Shown: positions 9,806 to 20,492 of the stretch, piece by piece | Position numbering within the stretch: the stretch's first letter is position 1 | Layout of the letters: each line of letters starts with the position of its first letter | Assembly (NCBI GenBank): GCA_020740775.1 | Contig: JAHEWK010000034.1 | Coordinates: 1 to 64,000, forward strand | Origin: Ilyonectria destructans | Lineage: Eukaryota; Ascomycota; Sordariomycetes; Hypocreales; Nectriaceae | Reading direction: 5' to 3' | Length of the DNA stretch: 64,000 nt | Notes under the pieces: model-generated | Databases searched by the model: none | Told to the model about the DNA's origin: nothing | The model's input: the letters and a program-made list of their open reading frames with translations, nothing else | Position numbers and translations under genes: made by a program

Positions 9806-11878
9806 AAAGCCCCAGGGCTATCTGGATGGACCCGGCCTTTACTTGACTTGGCCTGCAGAGAAAAACAAGTCCTAGCCTTCCTAAGGCTCCTAGCTGATAT
9901 GATCAGACAAGGAACAGCCCCAGGATCGGACCTGCTTTGTGCTGCTAGGCTGATTGGCCTGGAAAAGCCAGATGGAGGCGTCAGACCTATAGCTATAGGG
10001 GATATGATCTACAGACTTGCTATGAAGGCTATTCTTTTAGCTAATTTCAGGAAGTCTATGCTTCTCCCTAACCAGCTAGGAGTCCAGAGCCCTGGAGGGG
10101 TTGAGCCTGCCATCTTTATGCTAGAAGAGGCTATATCTGGGGGAAATAAGAGCAGATTTAAAGGTCTATCCACACTAGACCTCACGAATGCTTTTAACAA
10201 CCTGGATAGGGCTAGTATAGCAGCTGCTACTGCTAGCTACGCCCCAACCTTCTATAGAGCTGCTAGATGGGCCTATAACAGCCCATCTATTCTAGTCACC
10301 TCTAAAGGCTACACTCTAGCATCCGCACAAGGGGTCAGACAAGGAGACCCCTTAGGACCCTTCCTCTTTTCCCTAGGGATCCGACCTACCCTAGAAGCTC
10401 TCATCCAAAGGCTCCCACACGCAATCATTATAGCCTATCTGGATGATATCTTCATTCTCAGCAAAAAATCCCCTAGCAGGTCCAGCAGCCTAGCAGCAGC
10501 TAGAGAGACCTTCCAAGATTCCCCTCTCACTCTAAACGCTAGAAAGAGTAAGGAAGCCAGTCTGGATGACCTCAGACAGTCAGGCCTAGCTACTCTAGGG
10601 ACCCTAATAGGGCCTAGAGAAGCCAGAAAGGAGTTTCTAGCTAGGAAAATCAACCTGCTGGAGGAAACCCTCAAGGAACTGCAGAAGCTTCCCAAACAAC
10701 AAGCTCTACTCTTACTAAGAGGCAGCATCCATCTCCTGCTACGACACCTTCTCAGACAGCTAGACCCAGAGGGCTTAGCTGAACTGTGGGGAAGAGCAGA
10801 TAGAGCTATCCGCCTAGCTCTCCAACACCTAGCTACCAGACGCCAGGGAGACTCTCTTCCTAACCTAGACCCCAATCTTATAGCTATTCCAGCTAGAGAA
10901 GGGGAACTAGGAATCCCTATCCATCAGGATACAGCAGAGGAACTCTTCCTGGCAGCTAAAGCAGCTGCTAAGGAACAGATCCAAAAAGTCAACCCTGCTT
11001 TTTCCTACAGCCCAGCTGCTGTATCTGCTGCTCTAGCTACCCCTGCTACAGCTCAAGAAGTCCTAGCTAGTAACACAGCGAAAAGACTGAAAGAGCTAAG
11101 CAATCTAGCCCCTAGCTTCCAGAGAACCCTCCAGGAAAACAGAAGCTATCTAGGGCGGAAATGGCTACAGATCCTGCCAACTAAGAAACCCCACACCTTG
11201 CCGGATCCTATAGCTGTTGAAGCTCTGAGAAACAGACTGCTGCTTCCAACCAGGCCTCCTAGCAGCTCTTGCAATCACTGCGGAAGCCCTACAGATATCA
11301 ACCACGAAGATACCTGTAAAGGAGCGGCCAGAAGATGGATTCAACGCCATGAACAGATCAAATATGCCTTTAAAAATGCCCTCTCTTGCATTTCTGATCT
11401 GGAATTGGAGCTGGAACCAGCTATTGACCCTCTAGCTAGCCTCAGAGCTGATTTTTCTATCCTTCTGGGTGGCTGCCGTACCTACTACGATATCCAAGTA
11501 GTAGCTATAAATGCAGAATCAGCCCACCAGGAAGCCTGGGAAACTCTAGCTAAGGCAGCTGTAAAGAAACGGGCGAAATATGCCTCCCTAGGCCCCTATT
11601 TCCAACCTCTAATTTTCTCAGCTGGCGGCCTGCTAGAAAAAGACTCTGCTAAAGCTTATAAAGCCCTACAAGGCCTACTAAGCCCTACAGGCTCTGCCCA
11701 CTTAGACACTACTATAGGTTTAATCCTTAGTAAGACTAGAGCTCAGTCTGCAGCTTCTATTGCAGCTAGACCAGCTAGAAAGCAAGAGACCAGCGGATTT
11801 AGACAGAGAACAGCTGCTTTTATTAGTAACCTCTCTCCTATTCCTTCTCAGCCTACTAGCTCTATAGCTACTAACTAA
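9806..11878 (+). CDS. Reverse transcriptase with C-terminal restriction-like endonuclease (5' partial)
   Basis: The frame is open from 9806 (preceded by TAG) and encodes ~690 aa; no ATG fits the conserved start, so the 5' end is missing. Reverse transcriptase motifs in order: APGLSGWTR, KPDGGVRPIAIGD, LDLTNAFN, GVRQGDPLGPFLFS and AYLDDIFIL (catalytic Asp pair near 10440). The C-terminus has a CCHC-type knuckle (CNHC...H....C, about 11269-11312) and then a PD-(D/E)XK-like region (RADFSIL...YYDIQVVAI) as in site-specific non-LTR elements of the R2/CRE/Hero type. Most fungal LINEs use an apurinic-type endonuclease instead, so this class is uncommon in fungi. The frame has no internal stop despite the skewed base use. 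Confidence 0.8.
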   Translation, partial: KAPGLSGWTRPLLDLACREKQVLAFLRLLADMIRQGTAPGSDLLCAARLIGLEKPDGGVRPIAIGDMIYRLAMKAILLANFRKSMLLPNQLGVQSPGGVEPAIFMLEEAISGGNKSRFKGLSTLDLTNAFNNLDRASIAAATASYAPTFYRAARWAYNSPSILVTSKGYTLASAQGVRQGDPLGPFLFSLGIRPTLEALIQRLPHAIIIAYLDDIFILSKKSPSRSSSLAAARETFQDSPLTLNARKSKEASLDDLRQSGLATLGTLIGPREARKEFLARKINLLEETLKELQKLPKQQALLLLRGSIHLLLRHLLRQLDPEGLAELWGRADRAIRLALQHLATRRQGDSLPNLDPNLIAIPAREGELGIPIHQDTAEELFLAAKAAAKEQIQKVNPAFSYSPAAVSAALATPATAQEVLASNTAKRLKELSNLAPSFQRTLQENRSYLGRKWLQILPTKKPHTLPDPIAVEALRNRLLLPTRPPSSSCNHCGSPTDINHEDTCKGAARRWIQRHEQIKYAFKNALSCISDLELELEPAIDPLASLRADFSILLGGCRTYYDIQVVAINAESAHQEAWETLAKAAVKKRAKYASLGPYFQPLIFSAGGLLEKDSAKAYKALQGLLSPTGSAHLDTTIGLILSKTRAQSAASIAARPARKQETSGFRQRTAAFISNLSPIPSQPTSSIATN

Positions 11879-11879
11879 A

Positions 11880-12083
11880 CTTTCTTTCTCTCCTTCTTCT
11901 TTCTTCTTTTCTTCCTTTTCCTTCTTTTCTTTTCTTCTCTCTTCTTTTTCCTTTTCTTCTTTATCTTTCTTTTTCTCTTTTTTCTTTCTCTTTATTCTTT
12001 TCCTTTATTCCTTTTTATCTTTTCTTTCTTTTCTTTCCTTTTTCTTTTTTTCTCTTTTTCTTTCTCTCTCTCTCTCTTTCTTT
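11880..12083 (+). repeat. Long C/T-only pyrimidine tract
   Basis: About 200 bases made almost only of T and C directly after the reverse transcriptase stop codon. It is probably the 3' untranslated region of the retroelement. On the opposite strand it is a polypurine run able to form unusual DNA structures. Confidence 0.8.
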
Positions 12084-12142
12084 AGAAAATAATAGGGCAA
12101 ATTAGCTAGAAGATAGATAAATAAACCCCAACTCAAACCCTA

Positions 12143-15100
12143 ACTCTACGTTGAGGACGACATCACTCCCGGGGACCTGATTCCGGGTAAGAACGACGGG
12201 CCGAACGAAAGGCCGCCCGAGGTAAAAAGTCGTGAATTTGTCAAGATCCACTTCTTTGCTCGAACACGCGGTGCACCATACAAGTTCTACTACCGCACAT
12301 TCACCAATGAGTCCAAAGCATGGTCACCCTGGCAGGACATGACGGTCGACATTCCTCGCTACGAGATCGAGAAAGAGAAGAAGGCGGTAGGGACCACGGG
12401 GCCGGTAGCACCGGAGCCAGCTTTTAGAAGCTCGGGTGGCTGTTATGTTGTGCCTTTTACTTTCAACTCCCGCCTCCTGCTCGCAGTGCCGCAGTTTATC
12501 AAGGTGCAGCTCCCGGCGTCAGTCCCTGAGAATATGACGGCGGCCGAGATCGGAAATAACGAGAGCGTCGATGTAGCGGCACCGGAAGAGTATTGGGAGA
12601 TCAAGATGGGGTTGTCGGAGTTGAGAAACGGCAAGTGGACTGCCAAATTCATTACCAGCGACTCCATCGCCGAGACAACCCACCCAAAGCCACTGCCGCT
12701 CTTGGGTCAGTACCAGTTCGTCGTCCGGGACACACATAACCGCAACAGTGACACGCCCTCGGTTGTTATCGACTGCTTCCGCATCTGGCCCGGTGCCGAA
12801 GACCCAGTCATGAATCCAGATGCCACCGTTTCTGGCAGTCGGGTTGGCATGTTCAGCTTCACTGGCAGCCACTTTGCCGTTGAAAAGACGCAGTCGCCCA
12901 CCGCGAGTTTTACCGGATCCTGGTCTGACTTTCATTTCCAGTTCCAGATTATGAAGATAGATGAGAAAGATGAGACAAAGGAGGATCGTTTCCGCATCAT
13001 GAAACCCATCCAGTCGGGAAGAGAAAAGAATACACTCATTCATGAGGAAGACGTCTTTGTTGCTTATCCGACGAAAGAGACTGACCGTTCGAGTTGGATC
13101 TCATATGACAACAGGGAGAAGGAGGAACGCATGTTCCACCCATTCGTGGGCACGATGCTCGAGCGACTGGGCAACACCGACAGCCTGGACTCAGTGTTCC
13201 AATATCTCGCTCTGCCTTACCGTGCCAAAGAGGTCAACTGGCAGCAGAAGCAGCACCTTCCCGTCGAGTTCAAGAAGGATGCGTACGGCGCCTCGCAAGT
13301 CGAGATGAATATGTATAACGAGCTCACCCGCCCCTACGCCCTTTACAACTGGGAGGTGGGTTTCCATGCGCCCATCGCCATTGTCGACCGTTTGCTGCAA
13401 AACCAGCAGTTCGACCTCGCCCTCAAGATGATGCACTACGTGTTCGACCCCCTCTCCGACCAGCCCGGCGTCGTCAAGCAGCGGGTCTGGAAGTGGCTTC
13501 CCTTCCGTGAAGCCAATCCGGCCCAAAATATCCGCACAATCCTTGCCGCCCTCCGCCCAAACACGGCCGACTCGACCCGTGGGCAGATCTTCCAGTGGCG
13601 CGAGCAGCCGTTTGAGCCTCACGTGGTCGCCCGCCTCAGACCAACCGCATACATGAAGTTTGTGGTGATGAAGTACATCTCTATCCTCATCGCGTACGGC
13701 GACTATTACTTCCGCCAAAACACACTCGAGACAATCCCCATGGCCATCCAGCTGTACGTGCTGGCCTCACACATCTATGGTCCGCCAGGCCAAAAGATCC
13801 CCAAGCGCGGCAAGAAGCGCGTGCATACGTATCGCAGTCTTCTCGACAAGTGGGATGCCTTCTCCAACGCCATGGTCCAAATGGAGATTCTCTTCCCCTT
13901 CAGCATCAACCAGATCCGCACCGAGCTGGGCAAGGCCAACGGCGTGGAAGGCCTCGCCAACATCTTCGGGTTCGCTTCGACGGGGTATTTCTGCATCCCG
14001 GACAATCCAGAGCTTCGTTCCCTGAGGACCACAATCGATGACCGTCTCTTCAAGATCCGTCACTGCCAGGACATCAATGGAATCGAGCGCAAGCTGCCCC
14101 TCTATGAACCGCCCATTGACCCGGCGTTGCTCGTCGCCGCCACGGCCGCTGGCCTTTCCCTTTCGTCAGTTCTCAACGACCTGAACGCCCCACTCCCCAA
14201 CTTCCGCTTCAAGTATCTTTTGTCAGTAGCACTTGACATGTGCGAGCACCTCCGCCGCCTCGGCAAAGCCTTTGTCCTTGCAAAGGAGAAACGTGACGCT
14301 GAGGCTCTGCTGGAGCTCAAGCAGCGCCACAAAACCATCATCCACCAGAAGGTCATGGAGCAGAAGAAGCTAGCTCGGGATGAAGCGCAGAAGGCTGCAG
14401 ACAGCTTGGTGCAAGCCCGCAAACAACCAGAGTATCGCATGAAGCATACACTCAAGTTGTTGGGCGAGGATCTGGGATCGATTCCCACTCTTGCGGACAT
14501 CGAGTCTGAGTTCAAGGAGGTTGTCGACGTCATCGAAGCGCCCGTGGCCGAGTCGGGTCTCAAGCTTGTCGCGGCCGAGAAGGAGGAGTTGGAGAAGCTA
14601 GTCAAGTCTCTCGACATAAAGCCCATCATGAACACGCTCGAAACCCTCGCATCGGAACTGCATCTCCTGCCTACTCTCAACTCGCACGCGTCCCCTTTCG
14701 GCGTCGGGCTTGCATCCTGCTGGGGGATTCCCAACATTGCGAGAGGAATCCAAGGGGCCGCCAAGGCATACAGCGCCGTGGCTGGCTGGATTGAGCACCA
14801 GTCTCAAAATATTTCCAAGGTCCAGTCTCTCGTCAAGCAGAAGCAAGTGCGCACAAAGGAAGCAAACACTGCGGGCCACGAAATTAAGCACATTGACCAG
14901 CAGATCGTCACCCAAAAAGTCAGAGTAGCTGCCCATGATGCCGACATCGCTGCGCAGGAGACTACTATTGCGCACGCCCAGGAGACGCACGAGTTCCTCA
15001 CTGCCAAGTACACCGGTGTGGAGCTGTACTCGTGGACGGAGCAGCAGTTATCGAACCTGTACTATCAGTCCTATACGGCCACGTACGACATGGCGAAAAA

Positions 15101-16289
15101 GGCCGAGATGGCCTTCCGGTATGAACGTGGCATTCTGGACAGTGGGAACCCCCCGCCCTTTATCCGGTTCGGATACTGGGAGCCCCGCAATGACGGACTG
15201 CTCAGCGGTGAGAGGATGTACCTCTCAATCAAAGAGCTGGAAAGCGCTTATCATTCCACCCGCGGACATGATTTTGAGGTTACGAAGCATGTTTCGCTTC
15301 AGTCCGTTAACCCCTTTGCGTTGTTTTCTCTCCGCGCCAACGCCACGGCTTCGTTCGCCGTCCCGGAGGTGCTCTTCGATATGGACTTCCCAGGGCACTA
15401 CTCTCGGCGGATCAAGACTGTGTCCCTCTCCATCCATCTGCGATCCAGTTCCGACTCGGTTCCAGATCCACACGCACAGGCGAACTGCACCCTGCGACTT
15501 CTAACCAACAAATTTCGGACCTCGCCGTTTGTGCGGTCAACAGCCGATTACCCCGAGAAGACGGACGCTGACGACGAGCGCTTCACTGCGGTTTCGCACA
15601 TCCCAATCTCGGTCATAGCGGCCTCGTCAACAATTCAAGATTCCGGTCTATTTGAGGTCAAGTTTGACGGCGAGCGTTTCCTACCATTCGAGGGGGCCGG
15701 GGCAATCTCCACATGGCGACTCGAGTTCCATGATGCCTTCCGGTCACTGGATTTGAACGAAGTGGACGACGTGATTCTCCATTTATCCTACACGGCCAAA
15801 GACGGGGGCCGAAGCCTTGGTGGTGCAGCGAGCAAGGCTGTGATGGACTATATCAAGGAAGTCAAAGAGACATCGGATCCCCAGTCTGGCGGCGGCCTCT
15901 TCGCCGTCTTTGACATCCCGCGGGATTTCCCCGACGAGTTTGCTGCCGCGCGCGATGGCCAACCAGGGCAGAGGACGATGACGCTCCGGAATCTTAACAA
16001 GAGGTTGCCTGTTTACACCCGTGGGACGAAGCCGAATCAGTTGAACACCCAGGATGTTTATATTGCGACTGATGTGCGGCTGCCGCCTGGAGACGTTTCT
16101 ATCCGGGTTGGTGGGACGGCGTTGGGATTCTCCAAGGCTGATGGGGTATTGGGAAGTGGTGGAAAGGAGATGAATGCGGTGCATTCGACCGATGGGCCCG
16201 TGGGGCTGGGGGAGTGGGTTGTGAGCGTGGGCGAGGGGGTTGTGCATTTGGAGGAGATGCTCATTTTGGTGCGATATACTATGGAGTAA
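12143..16289 (+). pseudogene. C-terminal part of a Tc-type toxin A subunit, 5' end lost at retroelement junction
   Basis: Uninterrupted coding sequence runs from about 12143 to a TAG-free end at 16289, ~1,380 codons. The first ATG in frame is at 12339 (1,316 aa), but homology-like coding continues upstream to the retroelement. Bacterial TcA proteins are ~2,300-2,500 aa, so the N-terminal ~1,000 residues are missing. Counted from 12339: the C-terminal part of the neuraminidase-like region at ~320-480, a long helical/coiled-coil segment at ~820-930, and the TcB-binding-type beta domain from ~990. TcA forms the pore and translocation channel of insecticidal Tc complexes. No TcB/TcC partner gene is seen. 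The gene has no introns, is GC-rich and bacterial in kind, which fits horizontal transfer. Without its 5' half it is unlikely to make a working subunit. Confidence 0.75.
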
Positions 16290-16911
16290 ACAGACTGGTG
16301 TTTTGTGAGGAGATCAGAGATCAGAGATATATAGGAGCTGGCCGTCGGGCTTCGGGGTTCGCTTGTGTTTGGCAACAGAATTGAGTACGGAGGTACATGG
16401 CTCAATGTACTGTGGGGCAAAAGCCTTGATCATGTGGACCCCATTTTGCGTGTTCAGGCGTGCTTTTGGGGTTTTGCAACAGTGACCTCTATAGGCTGCC
16501 ATAGGCGACGCTGAAGGGCCATTGCTTCTCAGTCACATCGGTGGTCTTCTTCTGTCCGACCGCTGGGGTAGCAACGAGTTAACTGAGAATCTTTGGCTTG
16601 CTTCACCGGTGCTGCACCCTGTCAGTGCAGCTTGGATTTGCCGGTACTCGATCCTATTGGTCGTAGATACGAGGGGCTGCATTGGCTGTTTCCGTTCATG
16701 GACACCGCTGGACACCACCTGCTGCAAACCTGGTTTCAACCAACATTACGCCTGCAAGCCCTGTGCCGGTCGGTGCCAACAAATCACGTGCATCGCGGAG
16801 ATGCGTCCGCCGAAGACCATCAATCAGAGTAGAACTGAGACCACATTTCTCTTCCTCATTCCTTCCCTTTCCATCCCCAGCACTTCGGTTCCAAGCGCAA
16901 TCCGCGACGAG
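16290..16911. other. Intergenic
   Basis: No coding signature was recognised. A 16-bp word, GGGGTTTTGCAACAGT, near 16472-16487 occurs again near 56364 and may be a transposon end. The right part must contain the methyltransferase promoter. Confidence 0.45.
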
Positions 16912-18455
16912 ATGGATGACGACGCACCCCAGGAGCAGGGCTCGAGCCCGCCGGGTCCACCATCACCCTTGCATGACATCCTAGCTGAGAACCCTGTACA
17001 GGTGGACGTGAATGTACTCTACACTGTAACCCCCGAGCCAAGCAATGTAGATCACTGTTGACAAGCTCTTTGTTGTTGTAGGAAGGTATACCAGATCACG
17101 ATTCTGTCTTGGACGCGTCGTAAGATCCCCAAACCTTAATTCTGGCGGTGGACAGAGACTGACAGGCTTGCTCTAGAGAAGCATCCAGCCAGTTAACGTC
17201 CCTGAAGTCTAGCATCATAAATTACAAGTATGGTTGCGCTAATTGGCTCTGATATTTGGAAGATATCTAACAAGCTGTGTCCCATGATTGATCAGATACG
17301 AGGTCAGTGTCGGAGAGGAATATTGTGCTCCGCGCGGCTTGCTAACAGCGTCGTAGAACGGACGCCGCTATCATGCATTCAGAGAAGGGACATATCCAGT
17401 GGTATTTGCCCCAAAAAAAAGTCTGTTTGGTGAGAAAAAGGAAAAAATGCTCACCGGACCATCAATAGCCAAATGACGAACAGGAGCAAGATCGCATGGA
17501 CATGGTACACCACATATATCGTCTGTTACTGGGAGGCAAATTGTATCTTGCTCCGATTGGTGATAACGTCCAGCGCGTGCTTGACCTAGGCACCGGGACA
17601 GGAATCTGGGCAATGGATTTTGCAGAGTGAGTGTCCATCGCTACCACTTCAGCCTCGAAAATAAACAGCTGATCATTGGAATCCAGCGAACATCCAGCCG
17701 CAGAGGTTCTTGGGATTGACCTGAGCCCCATCCAACCTTTATGGTACGGAGAGTCCCTCCTCTTCTTGAATGTCAGTAATAATAATGGCATGCAGGACCC
17801 CGCCTAATTGTATTTTTGAAGTCGACGATTTTGAGTCCGACTGGCTTTATCACCAGCCGTTCGACTACATACACGCCCGGGAATTAGAAGGATGTATAGC
17901 AAACCCGGATCAACTCTTTCGGCAGGCACTCGAGCATTTGACGCCCGGCGGATACCTTGAAATGCAGGCCGTTGATGGTTTTTTTTTGTCCGATGACGGC
18001 ACTGCTGAACAGGCCGTCCATGCTCAAGCCTGGAGAAAGAGCATGCTTGACGGCTCGAGGAAATTTGGTAAACCTTTGGACACTTGTTCCGAGTGGAAGG
18101 AGCAAATGGAGGATGCAGGCTTTGTGGATGTTCGGCAAGAAGTCTTCAAGGTCAGCAGCTATTTTGGGGGACTTTGTGAAGTCTGGGTCTTGCTGGTCTT
18201 GTCAATGCTAATGATAAAACGCAGTTCCCGATCGGATCTTGGCCCAAAGACCCAAAACTCAAAGAGATTGGGACTTGGCAGTATTGGCAAGAGCTACAAG
18301 TCGTAGAATCCTACACACACGGAATCTATTCTCGCGTACTCGGGTGGGATAATGTAGAGATAGAGGTGTTTAAGGCCAAGGTGAAGAACGACTTCAAGAA
18401 CCCGGCAATCCACATCTATCAGCCGGTCGTTTTTGTCTGGGGGAGAAAGCCTTGA
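16912..18455 (+). CDS. LaeA-like SAM-dependent methyltransferase, with a 7-nt exon
   Basis: Nine exons fit with every junction in frame: 16912-17025, 17082-17119, 17177-17227, 17296-17302, 17357-17401, 17469-17626, 17687-17743, 17796-18150 and 18225-18455, about 351 aa. The first donor could instead be at 17047, but that intron would be only 35 bp. The Rossmann SAM-binding motif is VLDLGTGTGIW, followed by FADEHPAAEVLGIDLSPIQP, FDYIHAR and LTPGGYLEMQ. The pre-domain NYKYENGRRYHAF..Y...NDE is typical of the large fungal LaeA-like family (Methyltransf_23). Members influence secondary metabolism or have unknown substrates; the sequence does not tell which. The 7-nt exon ATACGAG is needed to restore the YEN motif. 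Confidence 0.85.
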
Positions 18456-19465
18456 TTAGCCTGAGCCTCGTCGTACGTTCAATACCCCTGGTGCAGTGTG
18501 CAGTGGAAGAAAGTCCTCCCATTGGACTCATTGAGGCCTTGGCTCCATAATGGGTAACGGATGAATAGGTTAAATAATTCAGCTGGGCCATCTCGCGGTG
18601 GCTATGCCGCTGTGGTGGTTCTGCGCGTCGGCGGACTCTGAGTGCATGCTCGGCCTGGTCAAGATTTCCAGCACGGTTGCGCCCACAACTCGGGCCTGTA
18701 GTCATTTCTCACACTGCTTGCTAAACTGCTGTGGATGGGTCGATAATTTCCACACTTTTTCAAATTGGGACGAATGAGAACTTTCGAGGTGGACTCATCC
18801 CGGCAGGGTGTGTGAATGTCCATCCAGACCTTCGCCTGAATCTGGCTGGTCACCTCACTTCCACCGTTTCGCCCAGTGAAATATATTGTTAGTTTGGTAA
18901 TGTTGAAGATACCAGGTAGTGTGCGTTATGATACCTAGTTGCTTCGCCTCACTACTCTGTAAAAGCACAAGTGTAGCGAGACCCTGGCCCAATAGTCACG
19001 ATACCCTTGACAAACTAACAATTTGAACTCGGATGAAGGTGGCGGTCGGGAGACAACACCCCTGCTTCGGCAATGTCTGTCCCCGCACGCGGAAGGCTCC
19101 GCGTGCCCTCTAGTTTAGAAGAGGGAGGGGGCGGGACTCTAACTGTTGGTCGGAGGGCCTGGGCAGCACGCATAGCAGCAAATAGGGTTGAAGTTGGCAT
19201 GCGCCTTCAATTGGGTGTGAGGGCGTGCGCGTCATCTGATGGATACGCAAATTCCCCCTTTACCTAAATTGGGTGTGGCTCGAGGAATCCCGGTACTGGC
19301 GAGGAGACGCCAATCTCCCGGCGCGGCCGTGCCGTGCCGTGCAACATTAACGTTTTTGGCGGCGGGTCCTTTGCTTCAAATCTCAATCCTGCTCTACAAT
19401 CCCTCCCTGTTGACCCCTTGCCCTTTCTTTTTTTCTTTTTCATACGGTGGATGAACCCGGCGCAT
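18456..19465. other. Intergenic, small palindromes only
   Basis: No gene was recognised. A perfect 9-bp-stem hairpin, GCACGCGGA/TCCGCGTGC, lies near 19085-19106. Confidence 0.45.
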
Positions 19466-19512
19466 ACGGTCGGATCCACACCAACACCTACTGTTGGTAG
19501 GGATCCAACCGT
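19466..19512. repeat. Imperfect 21-bp inverted repeat (hairpin)
   Basis: Bases 19466-19486 pair with 19492-19512 at about 18 of 21 positions around a 5-base loop, centred on two GGATCC sites. There is no T-run after it, so a terminator is not supported. Confidence 0.6.
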
Positions 19513-19814
19513 AGGACCCGAGTTTACCCGCCGTCTCAGTTTACGCCTAATTTGTAAGGCAACAGCCGACACAGATGCTGCCTAGGAAACTTTGCACTAT
19601 TGAGGGCGACGGACCGCGTAGCCAGGTTCATGCATGAATCGGTCTTCGATTTCTCTCTGGATCTGGAAAGTAAAGGTCTGTGAGCTACGGAAGCAGGATA
19701 GATGACGAACATGTTCCTCATGCAACTCATTCATGATTTTGCTCCGATTCACTGGTCACTTGTCAGCATGCAAAAAGCTGGAAAAGGATGGTCTTTAGGG
19801 GGACACACTATATC

Positions 19815-20055
19815 CTGGCGCTGCTGGTTGCGCCTAGCTACTGGTTGCACCTGCGGTTGCCCGCTGGTCGCCGCTGGTTGCGCCTGCCTGGCTGGCTGAT
19901 GGTTGCGCCTGGCTCCGCCTGCCTGGCTGGTTGCGCCTGGCTGCTGGTTGCGCCTGGGTGCTGGTTGCGCACCTGCGTTGCGCTGGTTGCGCCTGCCTGC
20001 CTGGCTCCTGGTTGCGCCGCGCCTAGCTACTGGTTGCACCTGACTACCTGCGTTG
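19815..20055 (+). repeat. Degenerate minisatellite based on CTGGTTGCGCCTGSCTG
   Basis: The core words TGGTTGCGCCTG and GCCTGGCTG recur about ten times with variable spacing. The array gives a Trp/Leu/Arg-rich open frame on the plus strand and an Arg/Gln/Pro-rich one on the minus strand, both products of the repeat rather than genes. Confidence 0.75.
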
Positions 20056-20492
20056 CGACTTTTCTGAGGCTGAGCCTCACCCCAGTGGCTTCGTGATAGC
20101 CGAGGAAAACGCACCAGAAAGGAAACATGAGGCTAAACTTGTCCCAAATCGTAATAAGCGGGTTCTAATTGTCGCAGCCACGCACGCTGCATAGGATAGA
20201 TACATAGCATAGATAGACCCTTAATCTGGCATAACAGACCCCGGTTTGGTGTCTCCTCACGGACCCATTCAGGTTATGGGGCATCCAGGTATCGACCCCT
20301 ATGCCCCGCTGCGAATGCCTCGCTCTTAAGTTGGTTCGCGATCCGGTTGTCACTCGGCCCAGGTGAAGTCCTCAGTATCTTATCGATAAGTTCACACTAT
20401 CGATAAGAACGTCGCACAAGGCTCCAGGGACAAACGGGCCTAGAATATAATACAAGGTAAAGACTGAAATCCCTAAATTTCTCTACATGTCT

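Larger units (their letters stand above)
9790..12143 (+). mobile_element. 5'-truncated non-LTR retrotransposon with restriction-like endonuclease
   Basis: The element contains the reverse transcriptase gene (9806-11878), a ~200-bp pyrimidine tract and a short A-rich 3' end. Its 3' junction coincides with the point where the downstream toxin gene becomes coding (about 12143). Its left boundary is estimated from the start of reverse-transcriptase homology. Base use differs sharply from its neighbours: CpG is scarce and AGCTAG/CTAG words are very frequent. No target-site duplication could be identified. Confidence 0.65.

Noticed and set aside
12443..15504. Several antisense and alternative-frame ORFs over the toxin gene
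   Set aside because: They mirror the GC-rich codon structure of the sense frame, which has clear family features; no independent signature was seen.
19749..20114. Plus- and minus-strand ORFs over the minisatellite
   Set aside because: Simple repeat translation; no start context or family match.
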